A stretch of 64,000 bases of DNA from positions 66,590,043 through 66,654,042 of the forward strand of contig OX578281.1 of assembly GCA_951217055.1 (NCBI GenBank), read 5' to 3'. The DNA comes from Gerris lacustris. Lineage: Eukaryota > Arthropoda > Insecta > Hemiptera > Gerridae. Position 1 is the stretch's first letter. Every line of letters starts with the position of its first letter. Positions 11,234 through 22,699 of the stretch are shown piece after piece. Made by a program: the position numbers and the translations under genes. Under the pieces are notes generated by a model. That model saw only the letters and a program-made list of their open reading frames with translations. It made no database searches and was not told the origin of the DNA.

Positions 11234-11929
11234 TTATTACCTATTTCTTCAAAAATACTCAACTTCAAATATTTATTTGTTGTATTAAATTATTCATGTC
11301 CGTATAGTAATAAGGAGAAATGTATTGGTGTTAGAAAATATGTTTATCAAAATTCGATTTCGTGTTTTTTCACACGTTTTGTGGGGCCCTGAGTGTTTGT
11401 TGGTAAAATCTAAAGGATGTTGTTTTTATGTGAGGTGTTTAAGGAACCAGTTGTTAGTAAGTTGAGTAGAACAATAGGTAACTAAACCCTAACTGTTGGT
11501 TATTGTTGTCTTAAAACATTAGAGAGGTGAATCAGACACCGACCTCTTAGAATCCTATTACCTATTTATAAAATCTCTTGCTACCTCCCGTGTAACGTTA
11601 CCCAAATAAATATGACATCACATCTGGTTTTTGTTATGAAAGACAATCCAAGTAAAACTTTAAATAGAACACAATGTTTATAAATAAATGACATCCTCTC
11701 GACCTGCATGACCTGTCGTATCCACACAATAAAATATTTTTTAGTTTCTGGATGGTTATCAAATGAGTCGTGATATATATATAATATATATATATATATA
11801 TTTTTTTTTTTTCATTCATCATATCTTAAGAACTACTATGCGATAAGAGATTCTTAAAACCACTGATGGAAAAATGATTAAGTTTTTAAATAAACCCGTT
11901 ACTTATTTATATATATATTGCTTCCGAGC
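11234..11929. other. AT-rich stretch with short TA microsatellite
   Basis: Holds a TA-rich tract at about 11,775-11,802 and a short string (GTTTTTTCACACGTTTTGTGGGG) recalling family F near 11,365. No gene supported. Confidence 0.5.
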
Positions 11930-12477
11930 TTACCGAAGGTAACGGAAGCGTTGTGTTCACTTTTGAGAACGAAAAAGTTTTATGTCTCCGATTTTAAAAA
12001 TTCCAAGACAGAAATCCGTTTCAGACATCAGGGAACATTTTTGGTTCCGTGTCTGTCTGTCTGTCTGTCGGTCTGTGTGTCCGCGAATCCAGAAACGTGC
12101 GACGGTAACTTGAGTAAATATCGACCGATTTTGATGAAATTTGGTAGACATGTTCATTTTACCAATGCCCAGGACGAGTTCGTTAGACAACGTTATCCGT
12201 TAAAGCATTCACGCGCAACGCTCGCGTAATCGTGCACACCAAATTTAAAATTGGAATTTTATGTCGGGGAAAAAAATCAAACTTCATCTATTCAATGAGA
12301 CAAACAATTTTTTTCAAAAAAAAATTTTTTTTTTTAGTAAAACTAACAGTGACACCGCTATGAAGTGTTAAAGATCGCTAACAACTATTAATAGTTTTTA
12401 CACAATAAGCAATATAACAATAAAGTACATGATAGGATGCGAGGAAGCTATGTGCCACACTAATTGGCAGTCTATTT
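11930..12477 (+). mobile_element. Family B element B1 (A ends, E/K core)
   Basis: Starts with the family A hairpin GCTTCCGAGC...GGAAGC and ends with the family A 3' end GAGGAAGCTATGTGCCAC + GGCAGTC. The core is different: ACGGTAACTTGAGTAAA, GGTAGACATGTTCATTTTACC and CACGCGCAACGCTCGCG belong to families E and K. A (GTCT)n tract sits at 12,051-12,070. B2 at 47.1 kb has the same mosaic, so it is a stable subfamily rather than a one-off recombinant. Confidence 0.85.
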
Positions 12478-12838
12478 TTTTTTTCTTTAATATATCTTTA
12501 AAGGGTGTTTCAAAACATGCGTGTTGCAAAATAAAGGGTGGGATTCCTCGGCTAATTCTAAGAAAAAAGTTCCTATCAAAATGGGTCCGCAAACGCACCG
12601 TTTTCGTGAAGCAAGGTGTTCAAAATTTTTGTTTTTGTTTTTTGACGATAACTCAGAAACTGTTTGAGATACAAAACCCAGCTTTTTTGAACATCTTATC
12701 ATTAATATTTAGCTAATTTTTAAGCCATAATTTATTGAATATGCCAGTGACGAAGATTTCAGGGTTGCGTGAGAGATTTTTGCCCTTAATGTCTATGACA
12801 CCGAGGAAATTAGTTTTGAAACATAACAATTTTTATTG
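12478..12838. other. Unrecognised moderately repetitive-looking stretch
   Basis: Contains 'aagggtgtttcaaaacatgc' style sequence often seen in insect repeats, but no second copy lies in the window. Frames on both strands are short and unrecognised. Confidence 0.4.
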
Positions 12839-13130
12839 AGGTGAGCGAAGCGAAGCTCTTATACTACACTTTGCATTTGGTTGGACACATATACTCCTCC
12901 TGAAGGGCTGAACCGATCCGCACAAATTTCCGCACGGTGATAGTGACTAACTACAGGAAGGTATAAATCTGAAATGGTCCAATTGGTACATTGTTGTTTG
13001 TTGTGGTATGTTGTTGTAAGGTTACTATAGTAGATGCCCTTCATGATGCATGTCGTTGGAAAGCTCTTTAAGAGTACAGTTATTGTTGTTATGTTCACTT
13101 TTGTCATATTTTCATTTAAGAGTGGGGTAA
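12839..13130 (+). mobile_element. Family H element H1
   Basis: Starts with the hairpin GAGCGAAGCGAAGCTC, then TTATACTACACTTTGCATTT and GGCTGAACCGATCCGCAC. The same start is at 31.08 kb. Its later part (GATGCATGTCGTTGGAAAGC) is shared with the element at 27.85-28.42 kb. Confidence 0.75.
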
Positions 13131-13189
13131 AATAGAAAAACAGGAAAAAATTCCATTTAATTAAAAAAAAAAGAAGAAATATTACTATG

Positions 13190-13425
13190 TTTGATCCGAT
13201 TTTAGCTGTTTATAAATAAAAATGTTTATTGTTAACTATCAGATGTTTAATATATCCGATCAGCTGTTTAAAAATAAAATTGTTTCCTGTTAACTATCAG
13301 CTGATTAATATATCCGATCAGCTGTTTATAAATAAAATTGTTTCCTGTTAACTATCAGCTGATTAATATATCCGATCAGCTGTTTATAAATAAAATTGTT
13401 TCCTGTTAACTATCAGCTGTCTAAT
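13190..13425. repeat. 58-bp tandem repeat, about 4 units
   Basis: Units share CTGTTAACTATCAGCTGATT and ATATATCCGATCAGCTG. The first unit is more diverged than the later ones, as expected of recent expansion at one end. Confidence 0.9.
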
Positions 13426-13430
13426 GCAAG

Positions 13431-14000
13431 TTTATTCATAACAAATGTATGTGTTTTTGATAAACACATCATGGCGTGATGCTAACAAATCAATGTAATA
13501 TGAATTTTAACGCGTGAATAAAATTTAAGATTAAAGTGCCCGCTCAGCTCAATATTGCAAGCAGAGAACTGCAATGCACACCTATTTTATTTAGGACTAC
13601 TATTCTTCATCATGATCACTAAAAAAGAAAAGAGCTAGAAAATGATAAGCTCTTACAATTCCTGTGTCCTTATCTCTTAAAATTATACTACTTGTTTCCG
13701 TGCCTTTAAAAAGAGTCAATCCGTTACCGTAGTGAATAACTGATTATATAATCAATTATATTTATGATTTTAACCTTCTTTATTAAATTATTTTTTTCGT
13801 AAACTTTGTTACCCAAGGACTCTGTAATGCAGGTTTCAGCGGAATTTAGCAGGATGGATTACGTAATTACTCAAATAAGTGAGCTGTTTTATTCTATATA
13901 GCCAGTCATGTAGGTGGAGGGGAGGGACAGCTGTCCTCGGGAGGCATCGTGGGTGCGCCGCAAAATTCAAGTCCGTGACTATATCATGGGGGGGGGGGGG
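13431..14000. other. Unique stretch with poly-G run
   Basis: Mostly unique AT-rich DNA. A GC-richer patch at 13,900-13,985 ends in a run of G (about 13,987-14,000). No exon supported. Confidence 0.5.
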
Positions 14001-14004
14001 AGGG

Positions 14005-14250
14005 CTCGAAAACATCAACTTGATTTCCGGTCTAGTAAATAATTTTGTACTCAGGATCATGAAAATCACATTGTCCACCATAAGTTGAGGGACATGGTCG
14101 CTCTCCATCGATTTGTTTAATGATAATGTCTATTGCCAATCTATGTCCCGCTGACGAACTTAACTGGCCACATATTCCAAAAAAAGAGCACCAAAAGATT
14201 AGCACACGAAATTCAAGCTTGAATACGCTATCTTCTGGACTATATTTAAT
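14005..14250. mobile_element. Single arm of TA-flanked foldback family
   Basis: Matches the right arm of the element at 17,528-18,098 (TACTCAGGATCATGAAAATC, CATTGTCCACCATAA, ending TATCTTCTGGACTATA). The mirror arm is missing. Confidence 0.8.
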
Positions 14251-14457
14251 TAATTGATTTTCTTTGTAGATACTCTTATCAGTAGCTCTTCATCTAACGC
14301 TTCCTTCAGAATCAATAAGTTTTTTCTTTGATACTAAGGAAACACCCAAGACGATGGAAGTAGACTGAAGAGGAAGATTGCCGCGTTGTAGGAAAACGCA
14401 CTTTATATGCATTATAACTTTGTACATGAGAAAGTTTTGTACTACTGTAGGACTACG

Positions 14458-14686
14458 TTAATCCTGACGAATTTAGATTCAGGATCGCCTGGATTAGCGG
14501 GATTTCCGGATTAGCGATGTTTTAAAAAAATTATGTAAAACACAAAAAAAAATGAATAACTATTAACTTATAATAAGTATTAACTTGCGAAATAATTTTT
14601 ATTGTTGAGGGCTTGCATTCTCCGTGAAGGATCGTCCAGATGCCGAGGGTTCCGGATTACCGCATGTCCAGATTAACGGGGTCCTA
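14458..14686. mobile_element. pogo/Tigger-like MITE
   Basis: Inverted ends TAGGACTACGTTAATCC and (reverse complement) TAGGACCCCGTTAATCT with TA at both borders. The GACCCCGTTAATC-type terminus and TA target are typical of pogo/Tigger elements. Subterminal GGATTAGCG-like words recur. It is too short to encode a transposase. Confidence 0.7.
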
Positions 14687-14696
14687 ATGTTGTTTG

Positions 14697-14724
14697 TTAA
14701 ACGGATTTATTAATTTTTTTTTTT
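14697..14724. repeat. Poly-T run
   Basis: About 25 T residues, downstream of the pogo-like MITE. Confidence 0.9.
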
Positions 14725-14877
14725 TTTTTTTTTTAATATGTGTATTTGTGATTTTAAGTCATAGTGTTTTTCTAATTATAAGAAAATGAAAATAATTTAT
14801 AAAAGTTTTGCTCAGTCTAAAAATATACATTTTCTTTGCCATGTGTGTAGGACTAAATGACTATATGACATCACTCA

Positions 14878-15148
14878 AAAATGTTCGTCTCATCGAATAG
14901 GTGATGATATCTTTTCCTGTCCTGAAATTCCAATTTTACATTTTAAGGTCACGTTTATGTGAGTGTTACGCGCGAACTCTTGGTCCGATAACGCTTTCAA
15001 ACGAACATAGCCTGAGCATTAGTAAAGGAACATGTATACCAAATTTCAACTAAATCGGCCAAGTTTTACTCTAGTTATCGTTGTTACTACTGACAGACAG
15101 TCGAGATGCATATTTTTTTTAAAGTAAGAAGCTCGCTTGTGCTCGCTT
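14878..15148 (-). mobile_element. Family K fragment K3
   Basis: Minus-strand copy of the K 5' half. It ends at the hairpin GAAGCTCGCTTGTGCTCGC (reverse of the K start) and carries the shared core with CTAAATCGGCCAAGTTTTAC. Confidence 0.8.
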
Positions 15149-15284
15149 TAATTAAAGATAATATATTATCACTCTTATTTTACTGTGGATGGTTTATAAA
15201 TAGTCTGTCTTTTTTCCTATCTCATTAATATTTAATTATGACTATGAGCTGTATAATGTGTTATTTGAGTTTTTGTTTAACTTA

Positions 15285-15361
15285 ATGATTTTTATTTTTA
15301 TTTTTCAGGTGAGTGTTTACGTGTTGAATTTATAGTAAGGCTCTTAAACATAGTGGTGAGT
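15285..15361 (+). promoter_or_regulatory. Candidate recursive splice site with RS-exon
   Basis: A T-rich tract (15,285-15,305) ends CAG at 15,308 and is followed at once by GTGAGTG, so a strong acceptor and a strong donor share one junction with no exon between. A second donor, GTG|GTGAGT, lies 47 bases downstream at 15,356, marking a short cryptic exon 15,309-15,355. That is the layout described for recursive splice sites in long introns of Drosophila and vertebrates: zero-length exon plus RS-exon. If joined to the candidate first exon at 5,051, retention of the RS-exon gives an immediate in-frame stop (AG+G, TGA). Function is inferred. Confidence 0.4.
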
Positions 15362-16490
15362 GAATTTTGCTATTATTGTTTTTTCAATTTAAATTGGAGG
15401 TTATAGAAAATTTAAATCTACCGAAGGAGAATGCTTCAGGAATTCTCTTAATCCCGAAGTTTCAAACCCATTACAGGGATTGCTCAGCCGTAGGGATTGA
15501 GAATCGCAGTTGAAAATATGAGAATCGTGGACCTAGTGATCTAAATTGGACCTATAGAGATCTGAAATTTGGTACATTCACTTATGATACCTTATCAAGA
15601 AAAATAAGTTTCAGAGTCGTGTGTAACTTGAGAACTTTTGATCCCTGTAAAGAGTTGGAAATGTCGGATTGCACAAAATCTTAAACGTGGTTTGCCCCGG
15701 AAGTTCTGGATTTATTGGATTCTGGCCGCGGAAACCAATCTATTGAATTAGCTAAGGGTTATTTACCTTATTTGAATTTCGATTAACTAAATTTGACTTT
15801 TGGTTTCTCTTTTGGTTGCCATATGATTGCCTTATTTCATTTATTATGCTGCAGAATTGTGTTTTTTATTGCCATGTATGTACATACATACGTACGTGTT
15901 CGTTCGGAACTTTAAACCTTTAGAACATTGCTTCAAGACATCGTATTGAGATGTGGCGGCATTTTTTAGAACTTTTGTCGGAAAAACTGATGGCGCAAAC
16001 CCGAACATCGTAACTCACGACGTTTCGGAGCTACATTCACTTAAGTACAAAATTGGTCTGTCGACGATGACTTCAGTAGGCTTTGTTTGATTTCAATTTC
16101 CTTTGGGGTATACATGTGTCCTATATGGTAGATTGTACCTATATACTTTTTGAGCACAATCGGACAAGCGGTTTGGGAGATATTAGCATTTTAGTGTATT
16201 TTTTTTTTATAAAAATAATTCTTTGGGAAATTGTGTCGGTCCAGTTGATCGTATCCAAACAATTCTTGCGTTAAAATACGCAGCTTGTAGACTACTTTTG
16301 AATGGATATTAGCATGATTACCAAATATCGAGTATAAGCACCAAAAAATGAATCATAAAAGAATCATATTGAAATTTTAGTATTTTATGCTCAGTTCTCT
16401 CTTGCTCACGTATTGACACCACAACATTTCATGGATGTCATGTGTGGGATTTACACACCGGTACTTTGAGTTCTGTTAAAGGTTAAAGGT
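15362..16490. other. Unique stretch, unrecognised
   Basis: Moderately AT-rich. A segment at about 16,060-16,190 (GTATACATGTGTCCTATATGG, GCGGTTTGGGAGATATTAGC) has the look of an insect interspersed repeat, but has no partner here. No coding frame is convincing. Confidence 0.4.
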
Positions 16491-17098
16491 TGTTTACGTT
16501 TTTATTAGCTTGCTTTCTTGTTTGTTTATTTGTTTGTCCGGTACAAATCTGGCAATCGATTTCTAACTAACTTCCCAAATAGCTAGACATTTGAAACTTT
16601 TAGCATAGCTCAGAACACGATGACAATGCATTATTTTAATACTTTTAGCCATCTTTTAGCAGAATTAATTGGTTTTCAGCAAATTTTGCTGTACGGAAAG
16701 TTAGTTCGCAAAAAATCCGCAAGTTATTTTATTTGTTTTGACATGTCCCATATTTACGCAATCTTCATTTTGACGGTTCTCAAATTTGTGATAGATAAAC
16801 ATTGAATGACAGCAAAACCGGAAATATCGATTATATTATTTATATTATTTCAAATATATCGATGGCACGCTTTAGATTTGGTGTTGGGGAGATCCGTTGT
16901 ACAAAGATTTGTCCTTTTATAGGTTTAAGATCAGCTCTCTAGATGGTTGTCATTTATGTGAAGTAAATAAATTCGGAACTATTTTTTTTTTTTTTTTTTC
17001 ACTAACATTATATATTATATTATCAACATTACATACGATTCAACAGAAAATTTAAAAACGTAGTATATAAAAAGTTCTTTTTATCTTGAAATTATATT
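16491..17098 (+). mobile_element. Family G element G2
   Basis: Starts TTTACGTTTTTATTAGC with a (GTTT)n tract. Near the end it has AAAAACGTAGTATA, the inverted start, then the 3' hairpin ATAAAAAG-TTC-TTTTTAT. Shorter middle segment than G1/G3. Confidence 0.85.
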
Positions 17099-17527
17099 TT
17101 TATTTTGTTATTTGAACTAAGGCTTGTGTTACTGTTAGTTTACGAGGTCAGTAGCCGGTCATATCTTTAAAAAATAAATGTTATTTATCCTATTAGAGGT
17201 TTTTAATGTCGGATAGATAAAATTATTTGCTTAACTGATGAGGGATCCGGAGGCTCTTTATAACTAACTAACATATATTTTAATTGATAACAATTATTTG
17301 AGTCACATGAGTTTAAAAAAACCAAAACACAAAACCATTATAGTCTTAATCATTTTCTATTATTTGCTTGGGCGTCAGGTTTTAACTATCTTTCGTGTTT
17401 GCGATTGTTTTTCTTTCCATTCATCTAGTTTGTACTTTTATAATATTTTAAGTCTAGTCTTGCTGTGTGCAAAGATTTAGAAGTTTTAAAATAAATAAAT
17501 TAATCTGAATTATTTAAATTAAGCTGA
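17099..17527. other. Unique AT-rich stretch
   Basis: No repeat or exon supported. Confidence 0.5.
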
Positions 17528-18098
17528 TAGTCCAGGAGATAGCGTGCAAAAAAGTGTCTGACTACCATCAAGCTAGAATTTTGTATATAAGCTATATAAG
17601 CTAGAATATGTAGTCGGCTTAGTTTGTCTGCGGGACAAACCTTGGTAATAGGCGTTTGAAAAAAACAAACCGGTGGAGAGCGGCCATGTCTCACCAATTA
17701 TGGTGGACAATGTGATTTTCATGATCCTGAGTACAGAATTAGTTAGTAGACCGAAAATCAAGTTGATGTTAGTTTGTCCCTTGATAGGTGACCACGTTGA
17801 TTTTTTAGTAATATTTGAATAACTAACCTATCAAGTGTGAAAGTAACATCGACTAAATTTTTGGTCTACTAACAAATTCTGTACTCAGGATCATGAAAAT
17901 CACATTGTCCACCATAATTGGTGAGACATGTCCACTCTCCACCGGTTTGTTTTTTTTCAAACGCCTATTACCAAGGTATGTCCCGCAGACGAACTTAGCC
18001 GACCACATATTCTTAAAAGGCGCTAAAAGATTGATTTCTATACAAAATTCTAGATTGATGTTAGTCACACACTTTTTTGCACGCTATCTCCTGGACTA
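17528..18098. mobile_element. TA-flanked foldback element with ~245-bp arms
   Basis: Ends TAGTCCAGGAGATAGCGTGC and its reverse complement. The arms pair from both borders inwards to about 17,770 and 17,858. TA borders suggest a Tc1/mariner- or pogo-type target. Both arms contain CATGATCCTGAGTACAGAA. A one-armed relative is at 14,005-14,250. Confidence 0.85.
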
Positions 18099-18385
18099 TA
18101 ATGCAAATAAATACTGTTAAACATCTAGAAAGAGTTTATCGTCGCGATTTAGCGGCAAATCTTATAACTTTCATATTATTTTACTTCTATAGTCTGTAAG
18201 AAGAAAGCAAGAGTGGATATTAAAAAAAATGTGGCAAGCCACAATATGATATAAGAATATGAAAGTGAATCAGTTAAAACATGAAGATAAGATTATAGTA
18301 AAATCCACCAACATCTAAAAATTCCTCTTTCTCTTCTGTATTTTATTTTACATTCTCATCTGCTCACAGCACACAAGCCAATTTT
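18099..18385. other. Unique AT-rich spacer
   Basis: No feature seen. Confidence 0.5.
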
Positions 18386-18741
18386 GCTTCCGAGGTTTTG
18401 TTTTTTGCTTTATTTGTTTCTCGTCCACATGCGCACAAACATACATTTATTTACACCTATAGCTTCAAAAGTACTTATCGGATTAGAATGAAACGTTTAT
18501 AGTTTATCGAAAGTAACCCGCAGATAGCCCCAAGATTGATTTGAACCATCTGCGCTCTTTAACTTTTGCTAAATTGATACTTTAATTCGTGTAATAAATC
18601 AAAACAATTTTGACAGATTAAATAAAACGGGGGAAACAATTAAACCAATTAATAATAATGGCTTGTAAAAGCATAAGATCAATAAAGTACGTGGATAGGA
18701 TGCGAGGAAGCTATGTGCCACACCAATTGGCAGTCTATTTT
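18386..18741 (+). mobile_element. Family A element A7, internal deletion
   Basis: The start GCTTCCGAGG joins directly to the TTTGTTTCTCGTCCACATGC zone, so the (GTCT)n part is lost. Intact 3' end with hairpin TGCCA-CACCAAT-TGGCA. Confidence 0.85.
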
Positions 18742-18912
18742 ATAATGTTTTCTGTATAACTTTATAAATTTGAAAAAAAATTATGGGTCATTAGATCGAC
18801 AATTTGGACCATGTAATAATTATACGTATTTTAATTAGGGTTTTTGAAATAAATGGCAATTAATATACCCAGATAATTTATTTATTTATTTGATTGATTT
18901 ACACTACGACTG

Positions 18913-19082
18913 TTAAGGAGCATGGTGAGGTATTGTCTAATGGGGTTTCAATAGTCATTCACATTACACCGTGTCGAAGCCGACTGGGCATAGTGTGAAT
19001 GACTCTATTCAAACCCTATTAGGCACTACCTCACCATGCCCTGACACAGTCCCTAATCGGCTTAGTGTGAATCACCCTTTAA
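18913..19082. mobile_element. TTAA-flanked palindromic MITE
   Basis: Arms 18,918-18,970 and 18,986-19,040 are reverse complements (GCATGGTGAGGTA... / TACCTCACCATGC). TTAA is at both borders, and the right border reads GTGTGAATCACCCTTTAA. Related in style to the element at 19.5 kb. Confidence 0.7.
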
Positions 19083-19502
19083 TGACAACAGGAGACATAG
19101 ATCAAAATTGAACTCCCCAACGGAAATCGAACTATTAACCTTTGCTACTCCTCATTTAGCTTTCTTAACAAAATAATATGGTTTTGTATATAGATTTGGA
19201 TAGATGAAAATTCTTAACTCAGTTGGTTGCAGAGTGCATTTTTTCTGTCTGCCTCCCTTGTCTTAATACTATTATAACAATATTTTAATTATTTAATATT
19301 ACTTTTTACTTAAATTAATGAAAGAAGACTAAATAATTACTGGTATTCTGGATTTATAAATTGATTTTATTTATAAGTTTATAAGGTGCTAGTACTAGTA
19401 CTAGGCCGGTAGGACGAACCACTTTTTGGAACCTAGCTATTAGACCATCTTTTAGGTCCATTTTACTGTCCCCGTGGTAGAGAGTTCCAGCCACTTCACA
19501 CA

Positions 19503-20184
19503 TTAAGGTGGATCCACACCTTCGATCACGATCTGGGCTGATCACGGTACGGTCAGGTCAGATCAAGATCCCTCTCTTTGTTTTGATATAGAAGCATTCC
19601 CACCTTCGGCACGGTCCGGTCACGCACAGGGCACGGTCCGATCAGGGTTGCTTGCCTCTAGATCTAGACCGGAGCTTGCCCTGTGCGTACCATGATCAGA
19701 CCGACTGTGTGAGAGGCCTACAGTCAGTCAACCCTCGGTTCGCCTACTATCTACTGGTTTTTATTGCCATTGCCATAGTGTTTTAACTAAATTTATTTCG
19801 TTTGAGAACCTTTCTTTACATTGTGTCTTATAATTGTTTCTTATTTTGTTTGTTGTTTCGTCCACCAGGATGTGAATACAATTTTGCAAACTCCCCTTCT
19901 TTTTTTCTTGATAAATATATCTTTTGAACCCAAAAACGTCTTTGAGACCGAGGACCGAGGCCTAACTTCTTCCCCTTCCTCTAAACGAAGCGCTATTTTA
20001 CACAGGGTTAAATTACTGAGAGACATTATGGTGGTACGTATAGGATGTAGTGTTGAGGGAAGGAGATTCTGCCTTTGGCCGACTTGGGTCTGCCCGGACA
20101 GTGGGAATGGGTTGGACCGAGACCGTGCCGTGCCCTGTCCGTGATCAGCCCTGACCGTGGCCGTAGGTGTGAATCCACCTTTAA
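19503..20184. mobile_element. TTAA-flanked MITE (piggyBac- or Kolobok-like target)
   Basis: Borders TTAAGGTGGATCCACACC and (reverse complement) TTAAAGGTGGATTCACACC. Subterminal parts are GC-rich, with repeated GATCACGGT, GGCACGGTCC and CCGTGATCAG words forming further inverted repeats. The open frames inside are incidental. The TTAA target is known for piggyBac and Kolobok; I cannot choose between them. Confidence 0.8.
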
Positions 20185-20249
20185 ACCTCTGTACATTTTA
20201 CCGCCGACTCGAGTATAATGTAATCATTAGTGAGACATATAAATCAGAG

Positions 20250-20355
20250 CACCATGGCGAGGGATCGAACCCACGACCTCATGCCGCCCTTGATTCAGTG
20301 ATGACTGAGCACACGTGGTAAGAAATTTAATCCACAGGGCCACGCCGGATCTCTT
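20250..20355 (-). repeat. tRNA-derived SINE head
   Basis: On the minus strand a near-consensus A box (TGGCCCTGTGG, 20,332-20,342) precedes a perfect B box (GGTTCGATCCC, 20,260-20,270) by about 60 bases. The spacing and order fit an internal polymerase III promoter. No intact tRNA fold, so a SINE head is more likely than a tRNA gene. The tail was not delimited. Confidence 0.6.
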
Positions 20356-21090
20356 ATTCAACATAAAAAAATAAATCGACTGGAATGTCGACTCTAGAGT
20401 ATCCTGTAAACCTTTTCTTGCTGCATATGTAATTCAGCATGTGGATCTGTTGAATATTACGGTAACTCTATGTACAACCACAAGCTGAGCCTTTTCTTTT
20501 TGTGTTTGAGGTGTTTCTTAGAATATCTTATTCGTGTGTATTCTGTTTCCACCTCCATGTATAGCTTAGAACGTTGGCCAGAATCTCACAGTAGTTGGAA
20601 TACGGAAGTATCTTATCAGAATAGTCATAGGAGAAACCGGTCGGAAAGTTGAAACAATTTTTCCATAATATTGTTTTACGCTGATATGATTAAAATGTAA
20701 TTAGAATTGAAAAATATATTTCTTTATTCTTGTGCTTTAAGAATCTATTTAAATTGTTTGTTACACTAACATTATATATCAAATTAATTCAAACAACTTG
20801 CCTCCGTGTGGAGTAAGTTGACACTGATAAATTAGAATGAAGATTATATTGGATTCAAGGAAATTAAATTTATATTTTGTTATCCTTTCGTTAAAGCTAT
20901 TTAATATACACAAGTATTGTTTGTTTTCTTTGTTTCTTGTTGATGATTGACAGAATATATGTGGCGTCCTATAAATGTGTTGGAAATTAAGAGGGGGCAG
21001 GTTGAAACATGTTACAGTATGCCCCTAAACTAAGCGAATGTTTTGATTGAATGTCTTCCCCAAAATCAGCTATAAAACTGTATTTAACCT
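20356..21090. other. Unique AT-rich stretch
   Basis: No repeat copy, exon or RNA supported. Confidence 0.5.
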
Positions 21091-21977
21091 AATATAGGCC
21101 AATATATAGATACATTCGAGCTTGCATTAATTAGGGTAAACGATTTTTTTTTTAGGATTGTTTTGTATAGTAATAGGAGCATGAAACCAAGTTTGCGACC
21201 TCGAAAGCCTTGGGGACAACTTTTGGCAGGCGAAAAACCTCGAACTTTTTCAGTTTTTTTAATATAACTCATAAACGACGCCGAAATCAGGAAATCGTAT
21301 TCTCTCCGAAATAAAAGTAGACAAAAGTCTCTACAAAATGCACGAGTCAAACTTAATTTTATGTTATCCTAAACCATTTCTACAGGGATTTGAAGTTTGA
21401 CAAAATTATTTAAAAAAAAAAAAAAATCAGGATTTTACTCATTTTTTTGAAATTTATATAGTCGTTTATGGTGCCCATTATACACATATATATGTATGTA
21501 TGTAGGTATATATATATACATATCATCAATATAACATCATAAAAATATATAATGGCCACCAGCCACCGTAAACGACTATATAAATGTCAAAAAAATGAGT
21601 AAAATCCTGATTTTTTTTTTTTCTTTTTTTTTTTTAAATAATTTTGTCAAACTTCAAAGCCCTGTAAAAATGGTTTAGGATAACATAAAATTAAGTTTGA
21701 CTAATGCATTTTGTAGATAATTTTGCCTACTTTTATTTCGGAGAGAATACAATTTCCTGATTTCGGCGTCGTTTATGTGTTATATTAAAAAAACTGAAAA
21801 AAATGCCAAAATTGCGAGGTTTTTCGCCTACCAAAAGTTGTCCCCAAGGCTTTCGAGGTCGCAAACTTGGTTTCATGCTCCTCTTACTATACAAAACAAT
21901 CCTAAAAAAAAAAATAGTTTACCCTAATTAATGCAAGCTGGACCCCTCTCGGGTTATCTATATATTGGTCTAATACG
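21091..21977. repeat. Long near-palindrome, arms about 390-430 bp
   Basis: The left arm (21,091-21,480) and right arm (about 21,550-21,977) are reverse complements with few differences. Examples are ACCAAGTTTGCGACCTCGAA against TTCGAGGTCGCAAACTTGGT. The loop of about 70 bases is TA/TG-rich microsatellite. Could be a long-arm foldback transposon or an inverted duplication. Frames inside are not recognised. Confidence 0.9.
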
Positions 21978-22636
21978 TAAATTCTTCAAAATATATTGAT
22001 TGAAAAATATTATATTCTATAAGAAATAATTATTTAATGCAATTGGACGGGGAAAAACAAATGGGATTGAAAAATGTTATAAAATGTAGGTCTGAAAGGC
22101 AGCAATAAACAAAAGAAGTGTGTTAGCTCGTGACGAGTGGCACGAGACTACTGCGGATGATAGGTTGTATCCCTCAATTTAGACTTTTTAGATTATTACC
22201 TGTTATTTTTATTGATTTCTTGCAATAATCGCATTGTTTCAACTCGCCCAATGCTTCAATCTGACCCAGTCTCCCCTAATCAAGTTTTCAATGTTTTGTA
22301 TTTTCGATTTGTTCTGATAGGCTGTTATTAGGTCATTACAAATCGGAGAGAATGCATTTGACATATCCATGCTATCATTCATTTGTTGGAACACGTCACC
22401 TCTCTAATAACATTATTGTTGGCGTTTTGTATAGATTTTAGGGCGAGGCCTCTTTCCTCCCTTTATTCCTACCAGAATATAGATTTGGTTTTATTCTTAA
22501 AGTCTGAGTATCTTGATTTTTCAAATTCTCTATTTTGATCTGACTTGACTTTGTTCCTTTTTACTCCCGGGGGGGGGGGGGGGGGGCTTAGGGCGTCAAC
22601 AAAGCATCTTTACTGTATCTATTTCAAGTTATAGAC
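21978..22636. other. Unique stretch with poly-G run
   Basis: A G18 run lies at 22,569-22,586. Nothing else supported. Confidence 0.5.
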
Positions 22637-22699
22637 TTGGTCTCATTCCAGGTCTTTTTTTCGTCTCTTAATCTTTCCCGTAAAGGACCTTCCCCTGGT

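Noticed and set aside
19090..19170. tRNA-like minus-strand string with AGTTCGATTTCCG
   Set aside because: B box is imperfect, and no A box or stem can be supported.
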